From: Paracoccaceae bacterium
Lineage (GTDB): Bacteria > Pseudomonadota > Alphaproteobacteria > Rhodobacterales > Rhodobacteraceae
Length of the DNA: 6,784 nt
Reading direction: 5' to 3'
Assembly: GCA_013214715.1 (NCBI GenBank)
Contig: JABSSB010000198.1
Span: 1-6,784 of the forward strand
In this document: positions 1-6,784 of the stretch, piece by piece
Position numbering within the stretch: the first letter of the stretch is position 1
Layout of the letters: every line of letters begins with the position of its first letter
Notes under the pieces: generated by a model
Told to the model about the DNA's origin: nothing
Seen by the model: the letters and a program-made list of their open reading frames with translations, nothing else
Databases searched by the model: none
Position numbers and translations under genes: made by a program

Positions 1-54
1 CACGGCCGCCACCATTTGGCGACGGCTGAACCTTTTGTCAAAGCGACCCGGCAT
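1..54 (-). CDS. Possible start of an unidentified gene just downstream of gltB (partial)
   Basis: On the minus strand an ATG at 54-52 directly follows the gltB stop codon (TAA, 57-55), and the frame stays open for all 18 codons to the window edge. It reads MPGRFDKRFSRRQMVAAV: a basic stretch with a twin arginine (residues 11-12) followed by the start of a small, hydrophobic run. That is how a Tat-type or other N-terminal export or membrane-anchor signal often begins, but too little is visible to tell. A purine-rich GGCGGAA (minus strand of 58-64) lies 3 bases before the ATG, inside the end of gltB, and could serve as a weak ribosome binding site. A stop-start junction with no gap would suggest translational coupling to gltB. 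Eighteen codons is a short sample, so this may be chance. No function can be assigned. Confidence 0.4.
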   Translation of the reverse strand, partial: MPGRFDKRFSRRQMVAAV

Positions 55-3000
55 TTATTCCGCCGGCACCGCTGTCTTTTCGATGCCCAGCGGATACGGC
101 AGATGCACCAGCATCTCTTTCGGGCAGACTTGCAAGAACTTAGCCTTTTCACTGTCCCAATGCTGCAGGATCTCGGCCGCCTTGGGCGATCCGGTTTCCG
201 CCACATGGGTTTCGATCAGCGATTTCAGCTGCCCCTCCCAATGCGCCACGGTGACCGGGCACGTGACCAGCGTTTCCATGTTCATCATGGTTTCGGCAGC
301 CCCGTCCGGATCATAGAGATAGGCCATCCCGCCGGTCATGCCCGCGCCGAAATTCGCGCCGATGGAGCCAAGGATCACGGCCACGCCGCCGGTCATATAT
401 TCACATCCATTCGATCCACAGCCTTCGACCACGACATGCGCTCCGGAGTTACGCACGGCAAAGCGTTCGCCTGCGCGGCCTGCGGCATAAAGATAGCCGC
501 CTGTCGCCCCATACAGCACCGTATTGCCGATGATCGTGTTTTCATCAGCCTTCAGCGGCGAAACTTGCGGCGGACGCACCACGACGATGCCGCCCGACAG
601 GCCCTTGCCGACATAGTCATTTGCATCGCCGGCCACTTCGAGCTTCAGCCCCGGCGCCGCAAAGGCCCCGAGCGACTGCCCCGCAGAGCCTTGCAGTTTG
701 ACTGTCAGGTGATCGGGCTGGAGCGTGTTGTGCTGTCCGAAATTCTGGACGATATGGCTGGAGGTGCGAGTGCCGACCGTGCGGTGCGTGTTTTGCACAG
801 CGTAAGACAGTTGCATCTTTTCGCCATCCTGGAGGAACCGCGCGGCATCACGCACGATCTGCGCGTCGAGCGTGTCGGGGACAGCATTCCGCTCCCGCTC
901 TCGGTTATATTCGATCTCGGAGGAGCCATCGACCGTGATCAGAAGCGGGTTGAGGTCCAGATCATCCAGATGCGCCGAGCCACGGCTGACCTGGCTGAGC
1001 ATATCGGCGCGTCCGATCACCTCATCCAAGGACCGCGCGCCCAGCGACGCGAGAATTTCGCGGACTTCCTGCGCGTAGAAGGTGATCAGATTCACCACCT
1101 TATCCGCATTGCCGGTGAATTTGGCGCGCAGGCTTTCATCCTGCGTGCAAACTCCGACCGGGCAGGTGTTGGACTGGCACTGGCGCACCATGATGCAGCC
1201 CATAGCGATCAGCGCGGCGGTACCGATGCCGTATTCCTCGGCCCCCAGCATTGCGGCCATCACGATGTCGCGCCCGGTGCGCAACCCACCATCGGTGCGC
1301 AGCGTGACGCGGTCGCGGAGATTGTTCATGGCCAGAACCTGATGCGCCTCGGTGAGGCCCATTTCCCACGGCAAACCCGCATATTTGATCGAGGTCGCGG
1401 GCGAGGCACCCGTGCCACCGTTATGGCCCGAGATCAGGATCACATCAGCCTTGGCCTTGGCCACACCGGCGGCAATTGTGCCGACGCCAGAGGAGGCCAC
1501 CAGTTTCACCGTCACCTTGCAGCGCGGGTTGATCTGCTTGAGGTCGTAGATCAGCTGCGCAAGGTCTTCGATGGAATAGATATCGTGATGCGGCGGCGGG
1601 GAGATCAACGTCACTCCCTTGGTCGAATGCCGCAGCCGCGCGATCAGATCGGTGACCTTCATGCCGGGCAGCTGACCGCCTTCGCCAGGCTTGGCGCCTT
1701 GGGCGACCTTGATCTCCAACTCTTCACAATGGTTAAGGTATTCCGCGGTCACGCCAAAGCGGCCCGAAGCGACCTGTTTGATCTTTGCCGACGGGTTGTC
1801 GCCATTCGGTTCTGGCACAAAATGCGCTGGATCTTCGCCGCCTTCGCCGCTGTCGGATTTTGCACCGATCCGGTTCATTGCCACGTTCAGCGTTTTATGC
1901 GCTTCGGGGCTAAGCGCGCCCAGAGACATACCCGGCGTCACAAAGCGTTTTCGGATCGAGGTGATGGATTCCACCTCTTCAATTGGGATCGGCTGGCCGA
2001 CAGATTTGAAATCCAGCAGATCACGCAGATGGATCGGCGGGTTAGACTGCATCTTGGCCGAAAACTGCTTCCACAACTCATAGGACGACCGTGCGCAGGC
2101 CATCTGCATCATGTGCATCGTGGTGGCTTCCCAAGCATGGGTTTCGCCAGTTTTGCGCGCCTTGTAGAAGCCGCCGATGGGCAGGACATTGTCCACACCG
2201 CCCCATGCCTTGTCATGGATCGCTTCGACCTTACCCTGAATACCCACGACACCGATGCCCGAGATGCGCGAGGTCATGCCGGGGAAGAACTCCGCGCACA
2301 TCGCGCGGCTGAGGCCCACGGCTTCAAAGTTCAGACCACCGCGATACGAGGAGATCACTGAAATCCCCATCTTGGCCATGATCTTCAGCAGACCCTGATC
2401 GATCGCCTCACGATAACGGCGCACATTTTCGGTCAGCGTGCCGTCCAGCAGGCCCCGACCAATGCGGTCGGCCAGCGAATCTTCGGCCAGATAGGCGTTC
2501 ACCACCGTCGCGCCACAGCCAATCAGCACGGCAAAGTAATGCGGGTCGATACATTCGGCGGATCGCACGTTGAGCGAACAGAAGGTCCGCAGCCCTTTGC
2601 GCGTCAGATGCGAATGCACAGCAGAGGTTGCCAGGATCATCGGCATCGCAACCTTGCCCGGCCCCGAATGCTGATCGGTCAGCACCAGATGCCCCGCGCC
2701 TGAGCGTACGGCGTCTTCAGCCTCAGCCCGCACGCGTTCCAGTGCATCCCGCAGCTTGCCCTGGCCGGGCATGAAGGAGCAGTCAATTTCGACCAGCGGC
2801 GCGTTGAATTGTTCAACCAGCTTGTCCCATTGGCTGTTGCCGACAAAGGGGCTGTCGAGCACGACGATTTCCGTCTGAGAGCTGTCTTCGTCCAGCACGT
2901 TCTTGAGGTTGCCGAACCGCGTCTTGAGGCTCATCACGCGGTATTCGCGCAGGCTGTCGATGGGCGGGTTGGTGACCTGGCTGAAATTCTGGCGGAAGAA

Positions 3001-4587
3001 ATGGCTCAGCGGGCGGTATTGCTTGGACAGCACCGCCGAGGGCGTGTCATCGCCCATTGAGGCAAGGCTTTCTTTCCCATCTTCTGCCATCGGGGCGAGG
3101 ATGTTTTCCAGCTCTTCAATGCTGTAGCCGGCGGCGACTTGACGGCGGCGCAACTCGTCGCCTTCGAACATCGCACGTTCGGTGACCGAGGCCAGAGCAT
3201 CATCGGCATCGTTGATCTTGTTGACCCACTCACCAAAAGGCTGTGACGCGGCCAGCTGATCTTTGATCGTCTTGTCGTGATACAGTTTGCCTTCCTGCAT
3301 ATCCACGGCCAGCAATTGCCCCGGACCCAGCGCGCCTTTTTCGACGACGGTCGCTTCATCAATCGGGACCATCCCGGCCTCGGACCCGGAAATCAGCAGC
3401 CCGTCACCCGTCACGACATAGCGCATCGGACGTAATCCGTTGCGGTCCAGACCGGCGCAGACCCAGCGGCCATCGGTCATGGCCAAAGCTGCCGGGCCGT
3501 CCCATGGCTCCATCACCGAGTTGCAATAGGAATACATATCCCGCCACGCCTGCGGCAATTCCACCGCCTGTTTAGACCAGCTTTCCGGGATCAGCATGGT
3601 TTTTGCCATAGGCGCGTTGCGACCCGCGCGGACCAGCACCTCGAACACTGCGTCCAGAGCTGCCGAATCCGAAGACCCGTTGGGGATGATCGGTTTAATG
3701 TCTTCGGCCATGTTGCCGAAGGTCGCCGAGGCCATGCGGATTTCATGGCTTTTCATCCAGTTCACATTGCCCTTGAGCGTGTTGATCTCGCCATTATGAG
3801 CCAACATGCGGAAGGGTTGCGCCAGCCACCATTGCGGGAAGGTGTTTGTGGAATAGCGCTGGTGATAGATCGCAAAGGCGGACTCGAACCGTTCGTCTTT
3901 CAAGTCGGGATAGAATTCCGCGACCTGTTCGGCCAGCATCATACCTTTGTAGATGATCGAACGGCACGAGAGCGACGCGATATAAAGCTCGTTGATATTG
4001 GCTTCAGCCGCGGCTTTTTCGATCCGGCGGCGGATCACATAAAGCTCACGCTCGAACCGTTCCTGATCGACACCTTTTGAGTTCGATATGATGATCTGTT
4101 CGATCTCGGGGCGGGTGGCATTGGCCTTTTCACCCAGAACCGAGGTATCCACAGGCACATGGCGCCAGCCATAGATGTAATAGCCTTTACGCAGGATCTC
4201 GGTTTCGACGATCGTCCGGCACATTTCCTGCGCGCCAAAGTCGTTGCGCGGCAGGAAAACCTGACCCACAGCAATAAACTCGTCTTTCTTCGGTTCATGC
4301 CCCGTGCGCTCGATCTGATCATAGAAGAAGGGGATCGGAATCTCGACATGGATGCCCGCGCCGTCGCCGGTTTTGCCATCGGCATCCACAGCGCCGCGGT
4401 GCCAGACGGCTTTGAGCGCTTCGATCCCGGCTTCGACCACTTTGCGGCTTTTCTTGCCGTCGATGGATACAACGAGCCCAACGCCGCAAGACGAATGCTC
4501 CTCTGCTTCGGAATAAAGGCCGTGCTCGGCCATCCACTTGCGCTTGTTGTCTTCGGCCCGTGCCCAGTCCTGATCAAACTTGGTCAT
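55..4587 (-). CDS. gltB: Glutamate synthase [NADPH] large subunit (alpha chain)
   Basis: Large subunit of NADPH-dependent glutamate synthase (GOGAT). It hydrolyses glutamine, channels the ammonia internally and reductively aminates 2-oxoglutarate to glutamate in the cytoplasm. The protein has 1510 residues, normal for bacterial GltB. Residues 1-33 are a propeptide: Cys34 (HSSCGVG) would become the N-terminal nucleophile of a class II glutamine amidotransferase domain (about 34-465), which also shows HQRYST (242-247) and HNGEINT (264-270, oxyanion-hole Asn and Gly). A central domain spans about 490-785. The FMN/2-oxoglutarate synthase domain (about 840-1225) carries GEGGEDPAHF (914-923), KPGEGGQLPG (966-975) and SGHNGGTGASP (1053-1063). 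The 3Fe-4S ligands are Cys1131, Cys1137 and Cys1142 (C-x5-C-x4-C). A GXGXG beta-helix domain forms the C-terminus (about 1290-1475). I chose the ATG at 4587 because AGAGG precedes it by 7 bases. An in-frame ATG at 4641 would add 18 unlikely residues read through a hairpin. It lies 112 bp downstream of gltD, probably in the same transcript. No key residue is missing. Confidence 0.98.
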   Translation of the reverse strand: MTKFDQDWARAEDNKRKWMAEHGLYSEAEEHSSCGVGLVVSIDGKKSRKVVEAGIEALKAVWHRGAVDADGKTGDGAGIHVEIPIPFFYDQIERTGHEPKKDEFIAVGQVFLPRNDFGAQEMCRTIVETEILRKGYYIYGWRHVPVDTSVLGEKANATRPEIEQIIISNSKGVDQERFERELYVIRRRIEKAAAEANINELYIASLSCRSIIYKGMMLAEQVAEFYPDLKDERFESAFAIYHQRYSTNTFPQWWLAQPFRMLAHNGEINTLKGNVNWMKSHEIRMASATFGNMAEDIKPIIPNGSSDSAALDAVFEVLVRAGRNAPMAKTMLIPESWSKQAVELPQAWRDMYSYCNSVMEPWDGPAALAMTDGRWVCAGLDRNGLRPMRYVVTGDGLLISGSEAGMVPIDEATVVEKGALGPGQLLAVDMQEGKLYHDKTIKDQLAASQPFGEWVNKINDADDALASVTERAMFEGDELRRRQVAAGYSIEELENILAPMAEDGKESLASMGDDTPSAVLSKQYRPLSHFFRQNFSQVTNPPIDSLREYRVMSLKTRFGNLKNVLDEDSSQTEIVVLDSPFVGNSQWDKLVEQFNAPLVEIDCSFMPGQGKLRDALERVRAEAEDAVRSGAGHLVLTDQHSGPGKVAMPMILATSAVHSHLTRKGLRTFCSLNVRSAECIDPHYFAVLIGCGATVVNAYLAEDSLADRIGRGLLDGTLTENVRRYREAIDQGLLKIMAKMGISVISSYRGGLNFEAVGLSRAMCAEFFPGMTSRISGIGVVGIQGKVEAIHDKAWGGVDNVLPIGGFYKARKTGETHAWEATTMHMMQMACARSSYELWKQFSAKMQSNPPIHLRDLLDFKSVGQPIPIEEVESITSIRKRFVTPGMSLGALSPEAHKTLNVAMNRIGAKSDSGEGGEDPAHFVPEPNGDNPSAKIKQVASGRFGVTAEYLNHCEELEIKVAQGAKPGEGGQLPGMKVTDLIARLRHSTKGVTLISPPPHHDIYSIEDLAQLIYDLKQINPRCKVTVKLVASSGVGTIAAGVAKAKADVILISGHNGGTGASPATSIKYAGLPWEMGLTEAHQVLAMNNLRDRVTLRTDGGLRTGRDIVMAAMLGAEEYGIGTAALIAMGCIMVRQCQSNTCPVGVCTQDESLRAKFTGNADKVVNLITFYAQEVREILASLGARSLDEVIGRADMLSQVSRGSAHLDDLDLNPLLITVDGSSEIEYNRERERNAVPDTLDAQIVRDAARFLQDGEKMQLSYAVQNTHRTVGTRTSSHIVQNFGQHNTLQPDHLTVKLQGSAGQSLGAFAAPGLKLEVAGDANDYVGKGLSGGIVVVRPPQVSPLKADENTIIGNTVLYGATGGYLYAAGRAGERFAVRNSGAHVVVEGCGSNGCEYMTGGVAVILGSIGANFGAGMTGGMAYLYDPDGAAETMMNMETLVTCPVTVAHWEGQLKSLIETHVAETGSPKAAEILQHWDSEKAKFLQVCPKEMLVHLPYPLGIEKTAVPAE

Positions 4588-4594
4588 GTGCTTG

Positions 4595-4599
4595 CCTCT
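4595..4599 (-). promoter_or_regulatory. Ribosome binding site of gltB
   Basis: The minus strand reads AGAGG here, 7 bases before the ATG at 4587-4585. It decides the gltB start in favour of this ATG over the in-frame ATG at 4641, and it places the catalytic cysteine at residue 34, leaving a propeptide of typical length. Confidence 0.75.
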
Positions 4600-4605
4600 G
4601 TTTTC

Positions 4606-4642
4606 GTTGGGCAGGGACGCTGTCGCGTCGCACCGGCCCAAC
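4606..4642 (-). repeat. Two-tier stem-loop in the gltB leader
   Basis: Bases 4606-4612 (GTTGGGC) and 4636-4642 (GCCCAAC) form a perfect 7-bp outer stem. Inside it, 4616-4620 (GACGC) and 4625-4629 (GCGTC) form a perfect 5-bp inner stem with a 4-base loop. In the gltD-gltB transcript the structure ends 6 bases before the AGAGG of gltB. No run of U follows it in the transcript, so it is not a standard intrinsic terminator. It could affect RNA processing, RNA stability or ribosome access to gltB. The pairing is seen in the sequence; the role is inference. Confidence 0.5.
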
Positions 4643-4656
4643 CTGATTATGTCTTT

Positions 4657-4675
4657 GGGTCATGTGGCATGACCC
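4657..4675 (-). repeat. Perfect 8-bp hairpin after gltD
   Basis: GGGTCATG (4657-4664) and CATGACCC (4668-4675) are exact reverse complements separated by 3 bases. In the transcript the hairpin begins 24 bases after the gltD stop and is followed by AAAGACAT, not a U tract, so it lacks the mark of an intrinsic terminator. It could protect the 3' end of gltD RNA, mark a cleavage site, or, as DNA, be a compact palindromic protein site. The symmetry is observed; no regulator can be named. Confidence 0.5.
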
Positions 4676-4699
4676 GATCCTATCAAAATCTTCGAACGG

Positions 4700-6136
4700 T
4701 TATTCTGCGGCCATCGCAGGGGTGGTCAGCTTTTCCAAAACCGCTTCGGCACAATCGCGCCCGTCGCGGATGGCCCAGACGACCAGGGACGCGCCGCGGA
4801 CGATATCGCCTACTGCATACACCCCCGGCATGGATGTTTCGCCGCTACCGAATTTGGCCTTGATCGTGCCCCAGCGGGTCACTTCCAGTTCAGGCTGTCC
4901 AAACAGCGTCCGCATATCTTCCGGCTCAAAGCCCAGTGCCTTGATCACAAGGTCGGCGTCTTCGACGTAATCCGCGCCTTCGATCACTTCGGGCGCGCGA
5001 CGGCCAGAGGTATCAGGCTGGCCCAGACGCATTTTCTGCACCATCACGCCAGAGACCTGACCGTCGGCTTCGGTAAAGCCTTTGGGCGCGCTCAGCCATT
5101 CGAAGACCACGCCTTCTTCTTCAGCGTTCTGCACTTCGCGCTGAGAGCCGGGCATGTTGTCGCGGTCACGGCGATACAGGCATTTGACCGACGCCGCGCC
5201 CTGACGGATCGAGGTTCGGACGCAATCCATCGCCGTATCCCCACCGCCGATCACAACGACGCGCTTGCCTTCGGCGTTCAGGCGGCCCGTGTCGAACTCT
5301 TCGACGTCGTCGCCAAAGCTTTTGCGATTCGACGCGGTCAGAAAATCAATCGCGCGTTCGATCCCCTGCGCACCGCTGCCGGGCATCGCCAGATCGCGGG
5401 ATTTGTAGACGCCGGTGGCGATGATGATTGCGTCATGTTGTTCGCGCAGCTCATCAAAACCAATGCTTTCGCCAACATTGCAATTCTGCACAAAATGCAC
5501 ACCGCTGGCTTTCAGCTGGTCGATGCGGCGCATGACCACGTCTTTTTCCAGTTTGAAGCCCGGAATGCCATAGGTCAGCAAGCCCCCTGCGCGGTCATAG
5601 CGGTCATAAACGGTCACTTGCACACCTGCGCGGCGCAGCACGTCTGCGGCGGCCAGACCGCCGGGGCCCGCGCCAATGATGCCCACCGAAACATGAAGTT
5701 CCTGCGCAGGCTTTGCGGGCAGCACCCAACCATTTTCCCAAGCAGTGTCGGTGATGTATTTTTCGACCGAGCCGATGGTCACGGTGCCGTGGCCAGATTG
5801 TTCGATCACGCAATTGCCTTCGCACAGACGATCCTGCGGGCAGATACGGCCGCAGATTTCAGGAAAGGTATTAGTGGCCTGACTGACTTCATACGCCTCT
5901 TGCAGGCGGCCTTCTGCGGTCAGCTTCAGCCAGTCGGGGATGTTGTTGTGCAGCGGGCAGTGGTTTTGGCAATAAGGGACGCCGCATTGCGAACAGCGCG
6001 CCGACTGCTCTTTGGCTTTGGCATCCGCATATTCGGCGTAAATCTCATTGAAGTCTTGCTTACGCATCTCTGCCGCGCGCTTTTCCGGCATGTCCCGTTC
6101 GACCTGCACGAATTTCAACATGACCTGCTTCGCCAT
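4700..6136 (-). CDS. gltD: Glutamate synthase [NADPH] small subunit (beta chain)
   Basis: Small subunit of NADPH-dependent glutamate synthase. It oxidises NADPH at an FAD and passes the electrons by iron-sulfur clusters to the GltB FMN. The protein has 478 residues, the usual size for the family. The N-terminal domain has two cysteine clusters, Cys48/51/56/60 (C-x2-C-x4-C-x3-C) and Cys95/99/105/109 (C-x3-C-x5-C-x3-C), the ligands expected for two 4Fe-4S centres. The FAD-binding Rossmann motif is GIIGAGPGG (152-160). The NADPH-binding motif is VIGGGDTAMD (295-304). The C-terminal FAD contact is GVYAVGDIVRGAS (438-450). I chose the ATG at 6136 because GGAGGAG lies 7 bases upstream and MAKQVMLKF matches typical starts. 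The in-frame ATG at 6199 would add 21 poorly conserved-looking residues running through the leader hairpin. Related FAD/NADPH modules occur in other enzymes, but the adjacent gltB makes the GltD call firm. It is the upstream gene of the pair, opposite to the E. coli order. Confidence 0.97.
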   Translation of the reverse strand: MAKQVMLKFVQVERDMPEKRAAEMRKQDFNEIYAEYADAKAKEQSARCSQCGVPYCQNHCPLHNNIPDWLKLTAEGRLQEAYEVSQATNTFPEICGRICPQDRLCEGNCVIEQSGHGTVTIGSVEKYITDTAWENGWVLPAKPAQELHVSVGIIGAGPGGLAAADVLRRAGVQVTVYDRYDRAGGLLTYGIPGFKLEKDVVMRRIDQLKASGVHFVQNCNVGESIGFDELREQHDAIIIATGVYKSRDLAMPGSGAQGIERAIDFLTASNRKSFGDDVEEFDTGRLNAEGKRVVVIGGGDTAMDCVRTSIRQGAASVKCLYRRDRDNMPGSQREVQNAEEEGVVFEWLSAPKGFTEADGQVSGVMVQKMRLGQPDTSGRRAPEVIEGADYVEDADLVIKALGFEPEDMRTLFGQPELEVTRWGTIKAKFGSGETSMPGVYAVGDIVRGASLVVWAIRDGRDCAEAVLEKLTTPAMAAE

Positions 6137-6143
6137 AAAGCCG

Positions 6144-6150
6144 CTCCTCC
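6144..6150 (-). promoter_or_regulatory. Ribosome binding site of gltD
   Basis: The minus strand reads GGAGGAG, a strong Shine-Dalgarno match, 7 bases before the ATG at 6136-6134. It fixes the gltD start and argues against the longer frame from 6199. Confidence 0.85.
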
Positions 6151-6158
6151 GTTGTTTG

Positions 6159-6177
6159 GGCCCTTGTAAGCAGGGCC
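6159..6177 (-). repeat. Hairpin in the gltD leader
   Basis: GGCCCT (6159-6164) and AGGGCC (6172-6177) form a perfect 6-bp, all but one G-C, stem with a 7-base loop. In the transcript it lies 8 bases upstream of the GGAGGAG of gltD. It leaves the ribosome site exposed, so it may stabilise the 5' end or act as a protein site. No U tract follows it. The role is not known. Confidence 0.45.
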
Positions 6178-6305
6178 GCGCGGGATGAAAAGTAAACAAT
6201 GCTGACCCATTTGCAGCGATTTTGCTTTGATTGGATATTTTTCGTCCGACCGCAAGGCTTTTTTAGGACCGGCCCGGACCTTTAGCCGTATCTTTTCATA
6301 TGGCG

Positions 6306-6328
6306 TGGCATCTCTATACCTGATGCCA
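6306..6328. promoter_or_regulatory. Inverted repeat before uppP, possible operator
   Basis: TGGCATC (6306-6312) and GATGCCA (6322-6328) are exact 7-bp inverted arms around a 9-base centre, ending 20 bases before the uppP ATG. The centre includes TATACC (6315-6320), which resembles a -10 box. A weak -35 candidate, TTTTCA (6293-6298), sits 16 bases upstream of it. If that promoter is real, the arms would flank the -10 element, a classic position for a repressor site. Otherwise the repeat would form a hairpin in the leader RNA. The symmetry is observed; promoter and operator are inference. Confidence 0.35.
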
Positions 6329-6348
6329 AAGTGATTCTGGGACCGGTC

Positions 6349-6784
6349 ATGCCGCTGACAACTTTACTGATTCTCGCCCTGATTCAGGGCATCACCGAGT
6401 TCCTTCCGGTGTCTTCGTCCGGACATCTGATCCTGCTTCCGCAATTGACAGGAACAGAAGATCAGGGCGTCTTGCTGGATGTGGCCGTGCATATGGGCAC
6501 GTTGGGTGCTGTTGTTCTATATTTCTGGTCGGACGTGCGCGACGCACTGCGCGGCACGATGCAGATCGTGACGGGCCGCCTGCACAGCAAGGAGGCCCAC
6601 CTTGCCTTGGCCCTGATCATCGCCACCATCCCCGTGATCATTGCGGGGTTGATCCTAAAGGTCACAGGACTGGTAGACCATATCCGATCAATTGCTGTGA
6701 TCGGCTGGACGATGTTGGGCTTTGGCATCGTTCTGTATTGGGCCGATATGAAAGGGCCGCAGACCCGCCGCGCCGGGCAATGGA
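6349..6784 (+). CDS. uppP: Undecaprenyl-diphosphatase UppP/BacA (partial, 3' end outside window)
   Basis: Membrane enzyme that removes a phosphate from undecaprenyl diphosphate, regenerating the lipid carrier for peptidoglycan and other envelope polymers. Overproduction of this family gives bacitracin resistance, hence the name bacA. The window holds 145 whole codons plus one base, roughly half of the usual 265-270 residues. The N-terminal signature is clear: QGITEFLPVSSSGHL at residues 13-27 includes the (E/Q)xxxE motif (Gln13, Glu17) and the catalytic-region His26. Hydrophobic segments lie at about 3-12, 43-60, 85-103 and 114-131, as expected for a polytopic protein. The second signature, the arginine-containing PGxSRSG-type motif, would lie beyond the edge. 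The ATG at 6349 is preceded by a weak TGGGA and gives the usual short N-terminus. An in-frame GTG at 6331 is an alternative with no visible ribosome site. Transcription diverges from gltDB, and there is no functional link to it. Confidence 0.95.
   Translation, partial: MPLTTLLILALIQGITEFLPVSSSGHLILLPQLTGTEDQGVLLDVAVHMGTLGAVVLYFWSDVRDALRGTMQIVTGRLHSKEAHLALALIIATIPVIIAGLILKVTGLVDHIRSIAVIGWTMLGFGIVLYWADMKGPQTRRAGQW

Larger units (their letters stand above)
6137..6348. other. Divergent intergenic region between gltD and uppP
   Basis: These 212 bases separate the diverging starts of gltD and uppP, so they should hold both promoters. They contain no credible coding frame. The middle (about 6185-6265) is richer in A and T than the flanking genes, as promoter DNA often is, and includes T-rich stretches at 6236-6242 and 6259-6264. 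I find no convincing -35/-10 pair for gltD and no sigma-54 (GG-N10-GC type) element good enough to call. TTTGC occurs twice, 11 bp apart, at 6210-6214 and 6221-6225. GGACCGG occurs at 6266-6272 and again at 6340-6346. Both may be chance. Confidence 0.6.

Noticed and set aside
5..26. A possible terminator hairpin after gltB (9-bp stem with two G-U pairs and a 4-base loop)
   Set aside because: Only 4 bases remain after the stem before the window edge, so no U tract can be seen. The stem also lies inside the open frame that may begin a new gene. The symmetry may be chance in G+C-rich DNA.
16..2361. A 781-codon open frame on the plus strand, antisense to the 3' half of gltB
   Set aside because: The minus strand here encodes the conserved FMN and GXGXG domains of GltB in full. 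The antisense product is rich in His, Arg, Asp and Ala with no recognisable domain, as expected for a shadow of a G+C-rich gene. Its length alone is not evidence of coding.
4588..4641. An 18-residue N-terminal extension of GltB from the ATG at 4641
   Set aside because: It would be translated through the two-tier hairpin, and the ATG at 4587 has its own ribosome site and gives a propeptide of the usual length.
4159..4863. A 234-codon plus-strand frame crossing the gltB start, the spacer and the gltD end
   Set aside because: It overlaps two certain genes and the non-coding spacer, shows no domain and has no convincing start site. It is a shadow frame.
5435..6169. A 244-codon plus-strand frame antisense to gltD
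   Set aside because: The opposite strand carries the iron-sulfur and FAD motifs of GltD. The antisense protein has no recognisable features.
6137..6348. A sigma-54 (NtrC-dependent) promoter for gltD or uppP
   Set aside because: I looked for the GG-N10-GC core with TGGCAC and TTGC context on both strands and found only poor partial matches.
6462..6728. An 88-codon minus-strand frame inside uppP
   Set aside because: It is the antisense of the conserved membrane protein UppP and has no features of its own.

Overview
The window looks like a piece of an alphaproteobacterial chromosome, most probably from the Rhodobacterales/roseobacter group. The reasons are moderately high G+C, a large glutamate synthase subunit of the alphaproteobacterial type (1510 residues with a 33-residue propeptide), and the gene order gltD then gltB, the reverse of the gltBD order in Escherichia coli. 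The taxonomic call is inference from the protein character. There is no rRNA or other direct marker.

Layout from left to right. Bases 1-54 hold the possible first 18 codons of a further minus-strand gene, whose ATG abuts the gltB stop codon. Bases 55-4587 (minus) are gltB, the large subunit of NADPH-dependent glutamate synthase. Bases 4588-4699 are a 112-bp spacer with two perfect-stem hairpins ahead of the gltB ribosome binding site. Bases 4700-6136 (minus) are gltD, the small subunit. Bases 6137-6348 are a divergent intergenic region holding the gltD leader hairpin and, on the other side, an inverted repeat close to the uppP start. Bases 6349-6784 (plus) are the first 145 codons of uppP (bacA), which runs off the right edge.

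How the genes work together. GltD takes electrons from NADPH through FAD and passes them by iron-sulfur clusters to GltB. GltB hydrolyses glutamine in its N-terminal domain, tunnels the ammonia to its FMN site and makes glutamate from 2-oxoglutarate. With glutamine synthetase this is the main ammonia-assimilation route. UppP has a separate job: it recycles the undecaprenyl lipid carrier for cell-wall synthesis, and it is simply the divergent neighbour.

Both complete genes and the visible part of the third keep the expected motifs, with no frameshifts. I see no mobile element, CRISPR array, tRNA or rRNA, and no sign of a new multi-gene system. The points worth a second look are non-coding: the structured gltD-gltB spacer, the inverted repeat in front of uppP, and the possible coupled gene at the left edge. 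Several very long open frames antisense to gltB and gltD are coding shadows.
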